From: Liminaster sp017519885
GTDB taxonomy: Bacteria; Bacteroidota; Bacteroidia; Bacteroidales; UBA3663
Assembly: GCA_017519885.1 (NCBI GenBank)
Contig: JAFWRO010000044.1
Span: forward strand, 6,578-70,577
Length of the DNA stretch: 64,000 nucleotides
Direction of reading: 5' to 3'
Part shown: positions 1 through 7,846 of the stretch, piece after piece
How positions within the stretch are numbered: position 1 is the first letter of the stretch
Layout of the letters: the number at the start of each line of letters is the position of its first letter
Notes under the pieces: model-generated
Told to the model about the DNA's origin: nothing
Databases searched by the model: none
Seen by the model: only the letters and a program-made list of their open reading frames with translations
Translations under genes and position numbers: made by a program

Positions 1-1006
1 GGTTCTCAGTATAGACGCCCGCCATCAGCTCGATGTAGGGACGGAATCCCGTGCGGTCGATGCCCCACTGCTTCATCTCCTCGGGAGTGGCCTCGTCAGT
101 GAGGTTGCGGTCCCAGGCTCGGCCGAAGTCGCCGTTGCCCCAGGTCCACTGCTTCTTGCCGGGCGAGAAGTGATGACTGGCCACGTGCAGCATACCGCCG
201 TGGGTGTCGTTCTCGTAACCGCCTTCGAAGTTGAAGCGCGAGTTGACACCCATGTAGCTGGTGGGAACGAAGATGTTCCTGTAGTTGGAGATATCGACGC
301 CTGCCGAATAGTCCATCTTGTAATAGGTGCCTGTGGCGATGGGGAACGACGAGACGGCACGCTTGCCATGGTCGAACACGGCGTTGATGTCGGGCGGGAA
401 CACGCTCTGATACTGGTCGTTGACCTCAACGGCAGGATTGGCCCACCAGAGGAAGGTCTGCGGCACGTCGGTGCGGTTGTAGAGGCGACCCTTGATCTCG
501 AGATAGGCGCATCCGGGACGCAGCGTGAAGCCTGCCATGCCCTTCTGATGGAACATCTTCTCCATCTCGCTCACCCACACGCTGACCGACCCGTCGGCAT
601 TCTCCTCGATGCACGTATCGACGGGCATATAGGTGGTGGGACGATGGTGCTGTGGCCAGTTGAACTCGATGCCACCCGAGATCCAAGGACCGGCAAGTCC
701 AACAAGGGCGGGCTTGATGACGTGATTGTAATAGACGAAGTGACGGCGGGCAATCTTGTCGTAGGCCATCTGCACACGACCGCCCAGTTCGGGCAGGATC
801 ATCACCTTGATGTACTCGTTCTCCATCCAGATGGCCTGGTACTTCTTATCGACCTTCTCGTCGCTCATCGTCTCGATGACGGGATAGGGATAGACCACAC
901 CACTCGAGCCTTGATAGACTCGCTTCTCGAGGAACATCGGGTTCTTTTCGGGCTTGCCCACCTCATAGGTAGGAATCGTTACCAGTTCTCTCCAAGCTTT
1001 GACCAT
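1..1006 (-). CDS. DUF5107 domain-containing protein (partial, N-terminal 335 residues)
   Basis: The reading frame starts at ATG 1004-1006 with MVKAWRELVTIPTYEVGKPE and stays open to the left edge, so the C-terminus lies outside the window. The visible part matches my recollection of DUF5107, a galactose-mutarotase-like beta-sandwich found in large Bacteroidetes proteins that often continue into TPR repeats. Supporting stretches are ILPELGGRVQMAYDK near residue 72, GPWISGGIEFNWPQHHRP near 105 and FLWWANPAVEVNDQYQ near 185, typical of aldose-epimerase-like folds. There is no signal peptide, which suggests a cytoplasmic protein. It begins 13 bp after the GH5 endoglucanase stop on the same strand, so it is probably co-transcribed and involved in handling sugars released by that operon. 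The exact reaction is unknown. Confidence 0.75.
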   Translation of the reverse strand, partial: MVKAWRELVTIPTYEVGKPEKNPMFLEKRVYQGSSGVVYPYPVIETMSDEKVDKKYQAIWMENEYIKVMILPELGGRVQMAYDKIARRHFVYYNHVIKPALVGLAGPWISGGIEFNWPQHHRPTTYMPVDTCIEENADGSVSVWVSEMEKMFHQKGMAGFTLRPGCAYLEIKGRLYNRTDVPQTFLWWANPAVEVNDQYQSVFPPDINAVFDHGKRAVSSFPIATGTYYKMDYSAGVDISNYRNIFVPTSYMGVNSRFNFEGGYENDTHGGMLHVASHHFSPGKKQWTWGNGDFGRAWDRNLTDEATPEEMKQWGIDRTGFRPYIELMAGVYTEN

Positions 1007-1019
1007 TTATCTTAATCCT

Positions 1020-2780
1020 TTAATACGTTAACTTTTTTCCATTGCGAATGAAGAGGCCGTTGGCGGGAGCGTGATCGACACGACGGCCCATCAGGTCGAA
1101 GAGGGTGCCTTCGTGCATGTCGCGCGAAACTTCGCGAAGACCGGCTTCGCTGACATCCACGAGGACGACCTTGGTGAGCGTGGCGCCAAAGCCCTGGATG
1201 ATCAGTCCCTTCGTCTTCAGGGTTGGTACGGTGGCTGCGGGAATCACGAACGGGGTGATCTGCGCACCCGAGAACTGACCTGTGATGTCGCGGAGGTTGA
1301 ACTCATGGCTTGTGGTGTGTTCGTAGATGAACTGGGGATTGGATGCCCATTGGCCATCGAAGAACTGCACCATGCTGTAGCCTGCCGCGCCATCGATGTC
1401 GTAATAGAGCACGAGCAGGTCGTCGGCCTCGGTGCCTGCGAAATCGGAGGCGGGAAGGGAGAGCTGCAGACCATCGCCCCAGGCCATATAGCCACTGCCC
1501 GACCAGAGCGTCTTGCCTGCCTTCGAATACCAGTCGTCGCCTGGCTCATCGCCCGGTTGTGGCTCGACATAGTCCTGTCCGGAGCCTTCGATGATGCCAC
1601 GCAGGGCGTAGGTGTTATCGACGCGCATATTGGCCGTACGATTGAAGATGCCGAAATTTTCCGAACCATTTCCGAAGACGTTGTTGTCCCAGACAAAGGC
1701 GGCGAAACCATTTTCACGCACCGCGCTGACGAAGGTCCTGTACCAGTACTCCTGGTTCTCGAGCTGGATCTTCTGCACCTCCTCGGAAGCCGAAGCCTGG
1801 AAGTGATTCGACACACCATATTCGCCGATGAGCACACCAAGACCTTCCTGCCACCACTTCTTCTGTGCCTGGCTCAAAAGGCTCTTCATCGTATTCTCGT
1901 TGCTCGAAGGCGTAGCGCCATAGCTGGCATATTCCTTGCCCCAATAGTAATACTGAGCCGAACCGCAATACTCGTAGGGGTCGTAGTAGTGGAACTCGAC
2001 GATGAGACGGCCTTCGACCACATCGTTGGGCACCACGAGGCCATTGAGGCCATAATAGGGGTTGCAGCTGTAGGTCTGCACGACGAGGTTGCGGTAGTGG
2101 TTCTTGCCACCCGTGGCACGCACGGCATCGACGAAGGTCTGGTTGTAGCTGTTCTGTACGGCCTGGTTCTCGGTGGTAGGCTGTGCCCAGTTGATCTGCA
2201 CCTCATTGATGCCTGCAAAGGCCAGGTGGTCGTCGTAGTCGGCGAAGGTTGTGGCTATCTGCGTCCAGATCTTGGAGAGGCGACTGTTGATCTTCTCCTG
2301 ATAAGTGTAGAGCGGATTGTTCTCGAGCCAGGCCTCATGGTGCGTGTTGATGACAACGAGCAGTTCCTGCCCGATGGCATAATCGACCACTTCCTTCACA
2401 CGTGCCATCCAAATCGGGTCGATGGTCATCTGGTCGTAGTCGGTGATGTGTCCCTCCCAGCGCACGGGGATGCGGATGGCGTTGAAGCCTGCCTCCTTCA
2501 CGGCCTTGATCATCGCCTCGGTGGTTGCGGGGTTGCCCCAGCAGGTCTCCCACTTGTTGCGGTCGGGCTGCCATACGTCGTACCAGGCCCAGTCGTTGTT
2601 GTCCCAACTGCCTCCGGCGCTCTCCAGCGAGTTGCCGAGGTTCCAGCCGGCCTTCACACTCCTGCACCATGTCTGTGCATCCATCGTCATTCCCGTCTCA
2701 TCGGGTTCTGCAGCAGCAAACATCGGCATCACCGATGCCAGCATCATTGCTGCGAAAGAAAGGTAAATACTGTTTTTCAT
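1020..2780 (-). CDS. GH5 endo-beta-glucanase (cellulase family) with C-terminal beta-sandwich
   Basis: A 586-residue exported glycoside hydrolase of family 5, cleaving internal beta-1,4 (or mixed-linkage) glucan bonds. Residues 1-24 form a signal peptide. The (beta/alpha)8 catalytic domain spans about 35-400: GWNLGNSLES at 45-54, RIPVRW at 103-108, proposed acid/base Glu193 in AGINEVQ and nucleophile Glu320 in VLIGEYG. NEV replaces the usual NEP after the acid/base Glu, a mild oddity. A Pro/Asp-rich linker near 405-418 leads to a beta-sandwich that may bind carbohydrate. The C-terminus ends in LFDLMGRRV ... GLFIRNGKK, a tail form common on secreted Bacteroidales proteins and possibly a type IX sorting signal. 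It follows the GH63-like gene and precedes the DUF5107 gene. Subfamily (perhaps GH5_4) is not certain. Confidence 0.9.
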   Translation of the reverse strand: MKNSIYLSFAAMMLASVMPMFAAAEPDETGMTMDAQTWCRSVKAGWNLGNSLESAGGSWDNNDWAWYDVWQPDRNKWETCWGNPATTEAMIKAVKEAGFNAIRIPVRWEGHITDYDQMTIDPIWMARVKEVVDYAIGQELLVVINTHHEAWLENNPLYTYQEKINSRLSKIWTQIATTFADYDDHLAFAGINEVQINWAQPTTENQAVQNSYNQTFVDAVRATGGKNHYRNLVVQTYSCNPYYGLNGLVVPNDVVEGRLIVEFHYYDPYEYCGSAQYYYWGKEYASYGATPSSNENTMKSLLSQAQKKWWQEGLGVLIGEYGVSNHFQASASEEVQKIQLENQEYWYRTFVSAVRENGFAAFVWDNNVFGNGSENFGIFNRTANMRVDNTYALRGIIEGSGQDYVEPQPGDEPGDDWYSKAGKTLWSGSGYMAWGDGLQLSLPASDFAGTEADDLLVLYYDIDGAAGYSMVQFFDGQWASNPQFIYEHTTSHEFNLRDITGQFSGAQITPFVIPAATVPTLKTKGLIIQGFGATLTKVVLVDVSEAGLREVSRDMHEGTLFDLMGRRVDHAPANGLFIRNGKKLTY

Positions 2781-2801
2781 TGCTTATATTTGTTAGATAT
2801 T

Positions 2802-2891
2802 TTTCGGAGTATTCGGAGTACTCAGAGTATTCGGAATAATCGGAGTATTCAGAATAATCGGAATAATCGGAATATTCGGAGAACTCAGATA
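2802..2891. repeat. 9-bp tandem array, ten units, in the junction upstream of the GH5 gene
   Basis: Ten consecutive 9-mers fit the pattern A(T/A/C)TC(G/A)GA(G/A)T: TTTCGGAGT, ATTCGGAGT, ACTCAGAGT, ATTCGGAAT, AATCGGAGT, ATTCAGAAT, AATCGGAAT twice, ATTCGGAGA and ACTCAGATA. The array fills nearly all of the space between the GH63-like stop (2898) and the GH5 start (2780), so it lies in the GH5 leader. Translated on the minus strand it gives a Ser-Glu/Asp-Tyr repeat, but that frame is short and overlaps both real genes, so I treat it as non-coding. Confidence 0.9.
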
Positions 2892-2897
2892 AGCAAA

Positions 2898-4280
2898 TCA
2901 CCACTCTGCAACCACCTCTTTTCCTTCGATCCAGGCGGCCATGTTGAGGACGAGGAGGTTCCAGTTCTGGAAGCCCTTGTTGAGGACGGGCTCGCCATTG
3001 TCGGGGAGATAGTATTCGTGGAGGGCGCCGAAGCGCTCGTAGTCGCGGCCAAGGAGGAGGATGGTCTTCTCGGCGAGTTCGCGTGCCTCACTGTCGAAGC
3101 CATAGCGAACGAGGCCTCGGAAGGTCAGGTAGTTGGCGACAATCCACACGGGACCCTGCCAGCTGCTCGGGTTGCCCGAAGCCTCGACGTTGTACATCTT
3201 TTCGAGGGGCGAAAGTGTGCGGATGCCGGCAGCACAGTTGAAGTTGATGGTGTCGTGATACTGACGCGCCACGATCTCTCGCGCCTGCTCATCGGTGGCG
3301 ATGCCTGCCCACAGCGCCATAAAGCCGCTCCATACGGAGAAGCGCTGAATGAGGCAGTCGTAGCGACGCGGTTGGCCCACGTGCAGGAAGAGGTCGGTGG
3401 GCTGCACGCTTTCGACATCGGGTTTCTGCTTGGGCAGGAGGTTCAGATCGACGCTGTAATAGAAGCCATCGCGCGGGTCCCAGCAATGCTCCTGGATGTC
3501 GTGCTTCAACGTCTCGGCTTCGGCAGCATACTGACGGCCCAGGTCGTCGAGGTGCAGACACTCGCTGAGATACTGCATGGCGAGCAGTTCGCGATACATC
3601 AGCGCATTGAGGAAGATGGAGCCGCTCGACTCCTTGGGGCGATAGAATGTCGATGGGTCATTGTCGACACCGATGGCGAAGTCATCCTCCCAAAAGAGCA
3701 AGCCTGTGGCGCTGTGGCGATGCCAATTCATATACTTTGCCTCGAAGGCCTGCAATTTGTAGAAGTCCTCACGCAGCCACTCGGCATCGCCGCCCTGCCC
3801 ACGCACGATGAAAGCGGCGTGCTGCGCCAGGATGGGCTTGTGCATATTGCTCTTCCAAGGGTTGATGGTCTTGAGCCACTCGGCACGCGAGGGCGAGAAA
3901 CGCTCGATCCAAATGGGTATCCATCCGTCCATACCGCCATAGGAAAGGGCATTGAGGATGCAGCCCTGTTCGTATCGAACAGCCTCCTCGCGATCTTTTT
4001 TCGTGCCATTTTCGAGCAGAATCTGACGCAGGGCGACATTGCTGAGCCACGAGTCCCAGTCCCAAAGCACGTCGTTATATTGTGCACTGCCCGGAGCCAG
4101 GAAGGGATAAGGCAGTGCCTCGCCTGCCTCGCGATACATTCCCTTCATGTCGCGGTAGATATGTTCGCGGCAGATCTTCGTATATCGCTTCACATTCGCC
4201 TCGGTGCGTTCGGGCACCTGGGCAAAGAGGGCGGCTGCCGACAGGAGCAGCACGGCACATAGTATCAGATTGCGTTTCAT
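2898..4280 (-). CDS. GH63/trehalase-like (MGH1-type) alpha-glycoside hydrolase
   Basis: A 460-residue exported (alpha/alpha)6-barrel hydrolase of the mannosylglycerate/GH63-like type. I chose the start at 4280 because MKRNLILCAVLLLSAAALFA is a clean signal peptide, while the frame upstream to 4400 looks like non-coding AT-rich DNA. Family marks are LWDWDSWLSN near 72-81, YGGMDGWIPIW near 115, CWDPRDGFYYS mid-protein, NPSSWQGPVWIVANYL from about 370 and HEYYLPDNGEP from about 423; the WDWDSW and SWQGPVW blocks line the active site in this clan. These enzymes usually act on alpha-glucosidic or alpha-mannosidic bonds, which is unexpected beside beta-glucanases. It leads a unit with the GH5 and DUF5107 genes. 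Substrate is unknown. Confidence 0.8.
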   Translation of the reverse strand: MKRNLILCAVLLLSAAALFAQVPERTEANVKRYTKICREHIYRDMKGMYREAGEALPYPFLAPGSAQYNDVLWDWDSWLSNVALRQILLENGTKKDREEAVRYEQGCILNALSYGGMDGWIPIWIERFSPSRAEWLKTINPWKSNMHKPILAQHAAFIVRGQGGDAEWLREDFYKLQAFEAKYMNWHRHSATGLLFWEDDFAIGVDNDPSTFYRPKESSGSIFLNALMYRELLAMQYLSECLHLDDLGRQYAAEAETLKHDIQEHCWDPRDGFYYSVDLNLLPKQKPDVESVQPTDLFLHVGQPRRYDCLIQRFSVWSGFMALWAGIATDEQAREIVARQYHDTINFNCAAGIRTLSPLEKMYNVEASGNPSSWQGPVWIVANYLTFRGLVRYGFDSEARELAEKTILLLGRDYERFGALHEYYLPDNGEPVLNKGFQNWNLLVLNMAAWIEGKEVVAEW

Positions 4281-4284
4281 GCGG

Positions 4285-4292
4285 CAAAGATA
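4285..4292 (-). promoter_or_regulatory. Bacteroidetes -7 box (TATCTTTG) for the GH63-like/GH5 unit
   Basis: On the minus strand TATCTTTG matches the TAnnTTTG -7 element exactly. No clear TTTG lies 19-21 bp upstream. The box is only 5 bp from the chosen ATG at 4280, so a start site about 7 bases downstream of the box would coincide with the ATG, implying a leaderless or nearly leaderless mRNA. Confidence 0.5.
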
Positions 4293-4430
4293 GCCAAAAT
4301 AATTGAAACATGGGAAAAAAGACGGCAAAAAACTGCCACTCCGATAAGCAAAAACCGCAATTACTGTAAGAAAAGCCGATTTTTCTGCAAAAATTCGCAC
4401 AGTATAAGCCTATTATTGAACAAAGATCCG

Positions 4431-4438
4431 TATCTTCG
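4431..4438 (+). promoter_or_regulatory. Possible -7 box (TATCTTCG) for the DUF1801/ClbS-like pair
   Basis: TATCTTCG differs from TAnnTTTG by one base and lies 43 bp before the DUF1801 ATG. The same TTCG variant occurs at 18481-18488 with a good -33 partner, but here no convincing -33 element is seen. Confidence 0.35.
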
Positions 4439-4481
4439 CAAAGAGACACAAGACAAACATTCATCCCGCCTTTCAAATCAA

Positions 4482-4823
4482 ATGACAATCGAAGAATACA
4501 TATTATCGCAAAGTCCCGAAGTTCAACCCCTTCTGAGGCAGGTTTGGACATGCATCAGGGAAGCTATTCCCGATGCGGAAGAACGTATCTCCTGGTCGAT
4601 GCCCACATTCAAGAAGGGACGCAACATCATCCATTTTGCTGCCGCCAAGAATCATATCGGCATCTACCCCGGGCCGGAAGTCGTCCTTGCCTTCGAGGAG
4701 TCGCTACATGACTACAAGACAAGCAAAGGCACCATTCAGATTCCTTTGGACAAAGAGATACCCAAGGATCTGATTGCAGAAATTGCCAAATACAGCTACA
4801 GGTTGGCGACAGAAAAACACTAG
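4482..4823 (+). CDS. DUF1801 / YdhG-like small protein
   Basis: A 113-residue cytoplasmic protein of the DUF1801 (YdhG/YjhA-like) family, sometimes labelled iron chaperone by analogy to a frataxin-like fold. Family marks are the opening MTIEEYILSQSPEVQPLLRQ, ISWSMPTFKKGRNIIHFAAAKNHIGIYPG mid-protein and YKTSKGTIQIPLDKEIP near the end. I use ATG 4482; the frame runs 22 codons further upstream but that part overlaps the putative promoter and lacks family sequence. The next gene begins 7 bp after the stop, so the two are probably co-transcribed. The biochemical role of this family is not established. Confidence 0.8.
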   Translation: MTIEEYILSQSPEVQPLLRQVWTCIREAIPDAEERISWSMPTFKKGRNIIHFAAAKNHIGIYPGPEVVLAFEESLHDYKTSKGTIQIPLDKEIPKDLIAEIAKYSYRLATEKH

Positions 4824-4830
4824 AAACACT

Positions 4831-5361
4831 ATGAGCAAACCCACCAACAAACAAGATTTCGTTGCCTCCATCGTGGAGGGGTATTCGAAACTGAACGAAC
4901 AAATCGACAAGTTGACTCCTGAAGTCGCCGCTGCGCCTTTCAACTTTTCGGCCGACCCCAAGAAATGCGGTGTACGCTGGATGTACGACCGCTGTCTGCG
5001 CGACCTCCTGACGCACCTTTACGAATGGCAGGTCCTGATGCGCGAATTCGTACAGAACATCCGCGAGGGTCATCCCAGGGACTACCTCCCCGACGAATAC
5101 CGAAAGAACTACCACGAGATGGACAGGATGCTCGTGGAAAAGCATCAGGGCACCAGTCTGGAAGAAGCCAAGAATCTGTTGGAACAGACACATCAGGAAA
5201 TGCTGAGCCTGGTGGAAAGCTTCACCGACGAAGAGTTGTTTGCAAAAGGTGTGTTCAAATGTACCTACACCACTACTATGGCTGCCTACTTCGAAAGCGT
5301 AACGACGAGTTCGTATGGTCAGGCTGTCAAGCTATTGAAAGCCCATCTGAAGAAGCATTAG
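4831..5361 (+). CDS. ClbS/DfsB family four-helix bundle protein
   Basis: A 176-residue protein of the ClbS/DfsB family (formerly DUF1706), a DinB-like four-helix bundle. In Escherichia coli ClbS protects against colibactin by hydrolysing its cyclopropane warhead; most family members are uncharacterised. Visible marks are the start MSKPTNKQDFVASIVEGYSK, LRDLLTHLYEWQVLM around residues 56-70, a MDRMLVEKHQGTSLEEA helix and a C-terminal TTMAAYFESVTTSSYG segment close to the family signature. The start at 4831 follows the DUF1801 stop by 7 bp; upstream in-frame codons overlap that gene. Neighbours give no hint of a toxin, so self-protection is only a family-based guess. Confidence 0.85.
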   Translation: MSKPTNKQDFVASIVEGYSKLNEQIDKLTPEVAAAPFNFSADPKKCGVRWMYDRCLRDLLTHLYEWQVLMREFVQNIREGHPRDYLPDEYRKNYHEMDRMLVEKHQGTSLEEAKNLLEQTHQEMLSLVESFTDEELFAKGVFKCTYTTTMAAYFESVTTSSYGQAVKLLKAHLKKH

Positions 5362-5381
5362 AAACACCAATCACATTAGAA

Positions 5382-5420
5382 AAGCCCCTTGGACCAGTTG
5401 CTTGAAGGTCCAAGGGGCTT
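5382..5420. terminator. Bidirectional terminator between convergent ClbS-like and GH3 genes
   Basis: A perfect 14-bp stem (AAGCCCCTTGGACC at 5382-5395 with its complement at 5407-5420) encloses an 11-base loop. On the minus strand it is followed by TTTTCTAATG. It sits between two convergent stops (5361 and 5449) and can serve both. Confidence 0.85.
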
Positions 5421-5448
5421 CGTGTAAGATGACTCCGTTGCTTAACGG

Positions 5449-7769
5449 TTATTTCAAATCATAAGCGAGGGTCTGAAGGATGTTCTTCGAGGAATTGCCG
5501 ATGAGGAAGTTGAAGCGACCTGGTTCGGAACGCCAATCCTTGGCAGCGACATCGTAGAACTGGAAGGCGCGATCGCCGAGCGTAAGGGTGACCTCCTTGG
5601 TCTCGCCTGGCTGGAGGAAGACCTTCTGGAAGGCCTTGAGCTCCTTGACGGGACGAGCGACCGACGACTTGACATCCTGCACATAGAGCTGCACGACCTC
5701 GGCACCTGCACGGCTGCCGGTGTTGGTGACGCTCACATTGACCTTGACTGCACCGGGAGTTGCATCGGCCACCTTTGCATCGTGCATCGTGAAGGTGGTG
5801 TAGCTGAGACCATAGCCGAAGGGGAAGAGTGGCGCGAACTTCTGCTTGTCGATGTAGCGATAGCCCACGTCGAGACCTTCGTCATAATAGATATCCCAGA
5901 GGTGTACGGTGCTGTCCTGACGCTCGATGCCTGGATATCGACGAGGATCAGCCACACGCTGACGGCCCTGCTTGAGGACGGGAGCGTGAACGGAACACTG
6001 GTCGAGCGAAGCATACCACGTCATGGGCAGGTGGCCCGAAGGATTGACATCGCCGACGAGGACCTGAGCAAGCGAGGTGCCTGCCTCAGAACCAAGATAC
6101 CAGTCCTGCAAGACAGCGGGAACACGGTCGATCCATGGCATGGCTACTGCATTGCCCGAGATGTTGACTACCACAAGACGAGGATTGGCCTGAGCCAAGG
6201 CCTCGATGAGCTGGTCCTGTCCGTAAGGAAGGGCATAGTCGGCACGGTCGGTGCCTTCGTTGTCCTGTCCACCCGACTTGTTGAGACCACCGATGAAGAT
6301 GACCACATCGGCCTCGCGAGCCATCTGAACGGCTTCGGTGCAGAGCTCTTCGGCGCTGCGCGAATCGTTAAGGTCCTGACCGGTAGATACACCATTGTAG
6401 GAACCACCTGGATCACCCACGTAACCACGTGCATAGCTGATCTGAACACCCGTGCCGGCAAGACGTGCCTTGAGGCCATCGAGGGGCACGATCTCGTGCT
6501 GTGCCTTGAGACTGCTGGAACCACCACCCACGGTCATCATCTTGATGGCGTTCTCGCCAACGACGAGGAGGCTGCGAACCTTAGACAGGTTCAAGGGGAG
6601 CAAGGGTTCTGAGGGGTTCGAAAGGTTGCTCACTTCGTTGCGCGCGAGCAGAGCTCGGAGCGAAGGGTCGTTCTTGAGGAGTACGATACCCTCGGCACCT
6701 ACCTGCTGGGCGAGCTGGATGTGCGGCTCGCTGTTGATGGAGCCAAAGCCACGATTGCGGTTCATGGTGGTGCGATAGATGAGACGCAGGACGCGACGCA
6801 CCTTGTCGTTGAGTTCCTTCTCCCTACCTTACCTTCAAGAATGAGCTGGCGATAGGGATTGGCCATGAGGTAGTTGTCGTAGGCATTGGTGGCGCCCATC
6901 GAGAGGCCATCGGTCCAGGTGCCAAATTCGAGGTCAAGGCCATTGTAGATGGCTTCCTGGGTGCTCTGTGTGCCACCCCAGTCGCTGATGATGGCGCCAT
7001 CGAAGCCCCATTCACCCTTGAGGATCTCGTTCATAAGGTACTGGTTGTGGCAGGCATGCTGGCCACGGAAGAGGTTGTAGCCTCCCATCAGTGTCCAGGC
7101 ACCACCTTCGCAAATGGCTGCCTCGAAGGCGGGCAGATAGATCTCGCGGAGGGTACGCTCGTCGCAGAGAGCATTGGAGGTGTAGCGCTCGTGCTCGTTG
7201 TTGTTGAGCGCATAGTGCTTCACACAGACTGCCACGCCCTGCTCCTGCACGCCCTTGACGTAGCCCACTGCCATGCGGCCCGAGAGGAAGGGATCTTCGC
7301 CCATATACTCGAAGCTGCGGCCATTGAGCGGGGTGCGACAGATGTTGACGCCAGGACCGAGGAGAACGGCCTTGTTGCGATAGCGTGCCTCTTCGCCGAT
7401 GGACTGGCCATAGCGGAGGGCAAGATCGGTGTTCCAGGTGGCTGCCAGGCAGGTCAGCGCAGGGAATGCCGTACAAGAGTCGTTGCTGCAACCAGCCTGC
7501 TCCCATTCGTCCCAAAGCACGTCGGGGCGGATGCCGTGCGGGCCATCGGTACACCAGAGTTCGGGAATACCAAGGCGACCCACGCCAGGACTGGAGAACT
7601 TGGACTGCGCATGGATGATGGCAATCTTCTCGTCGAGTGTCATGCGCGAAAGGGCATCATCGACACGTTCCTCGATGGACTTTGTCTCGTCGAGATAGAC
7701 GGGCAAGGTCTGGGCCTGGAGTGCGGGGGCCGCAAGGAGGGCAAGGATTAGAAGATTTTGGGTTTTCAT
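5449..7769 (-). pseudogene. GH3 beta-glucosidase, interrupted by a frameshift near 6819-6828
   Basis: Two overlapping minus-strand frames together make one full GH3 enzyme. The first (from ATG 7769) has signal peptide MKTQNLLILALLAAPALQA, KHYALNNNEHER at 184-195 and nucleophile Asp263 in AIISDWGGT. It follows the family to EGKVG (about residue 315), then reads out of frame and stops at 6762. The second resumes with EKELNDKVRRVLRLIYRTT and carries the GH3 C-terminal domain (GEGIVLLKND-like start, VGGGSSS, FIGGLNKSGGQDNEG) and the fibronectin III-like domain to 5449. Loss of one base, or gain of two, at GGTAAGGTAGGGAG explains the shift. No long homopolymer or slippery heptamer is seen. The product would release glucose from beta-gluco-oligosaccharides in the periplasm. 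It could be a true mutation or a sequence error. Confidence 0.85.
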
Positions 7770-7782
7770 TGTTTTAGTTTTT

Positions 7783-7838
7783 CGGGATTTCGGAATCACG
7801 ATATATCGGTATTACGGTATAACGAGATTACGAGATAA
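7783..7838. repeat. 8-bp tandem array, seven units, between GH16 stop and GH3 start
   Basis: Seven consecutive 8-mers each begin with CG: CGGGATTT, CGGAATCA, CGATATAT, CGGTATTA, CGGTATAA, CGAGATTA and CGAGATAA. They occupy most of the 77-bp junction between the GH16 stop at 7847 and the GH3 ATG at 7769. No gene or promoter box is evident within it. Confidence 0.8.
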
Positions 7839-7846
7839 CAACGTAA

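Noticed and set aside
2698..2904. Small Ser-Glu-Tyr repeat protein over the 9-bp array
   Set aside because: It overlaps both flanking genes and is explained by the tandem repeat.
1071..4262. A plus-strand 1063-residue open frame
   Set aside because: It is the antisense of the GH5 and GH63-like genes, a by-product of their GC-rich third positions; it has no protein-like domains.
6762..6830. Programmed ribosomal frameshift in the GH3 gene
   Set aside because: No slippery heptamer or downstream pseudoknot is evident, and GH3 enzymes are not known to need one.
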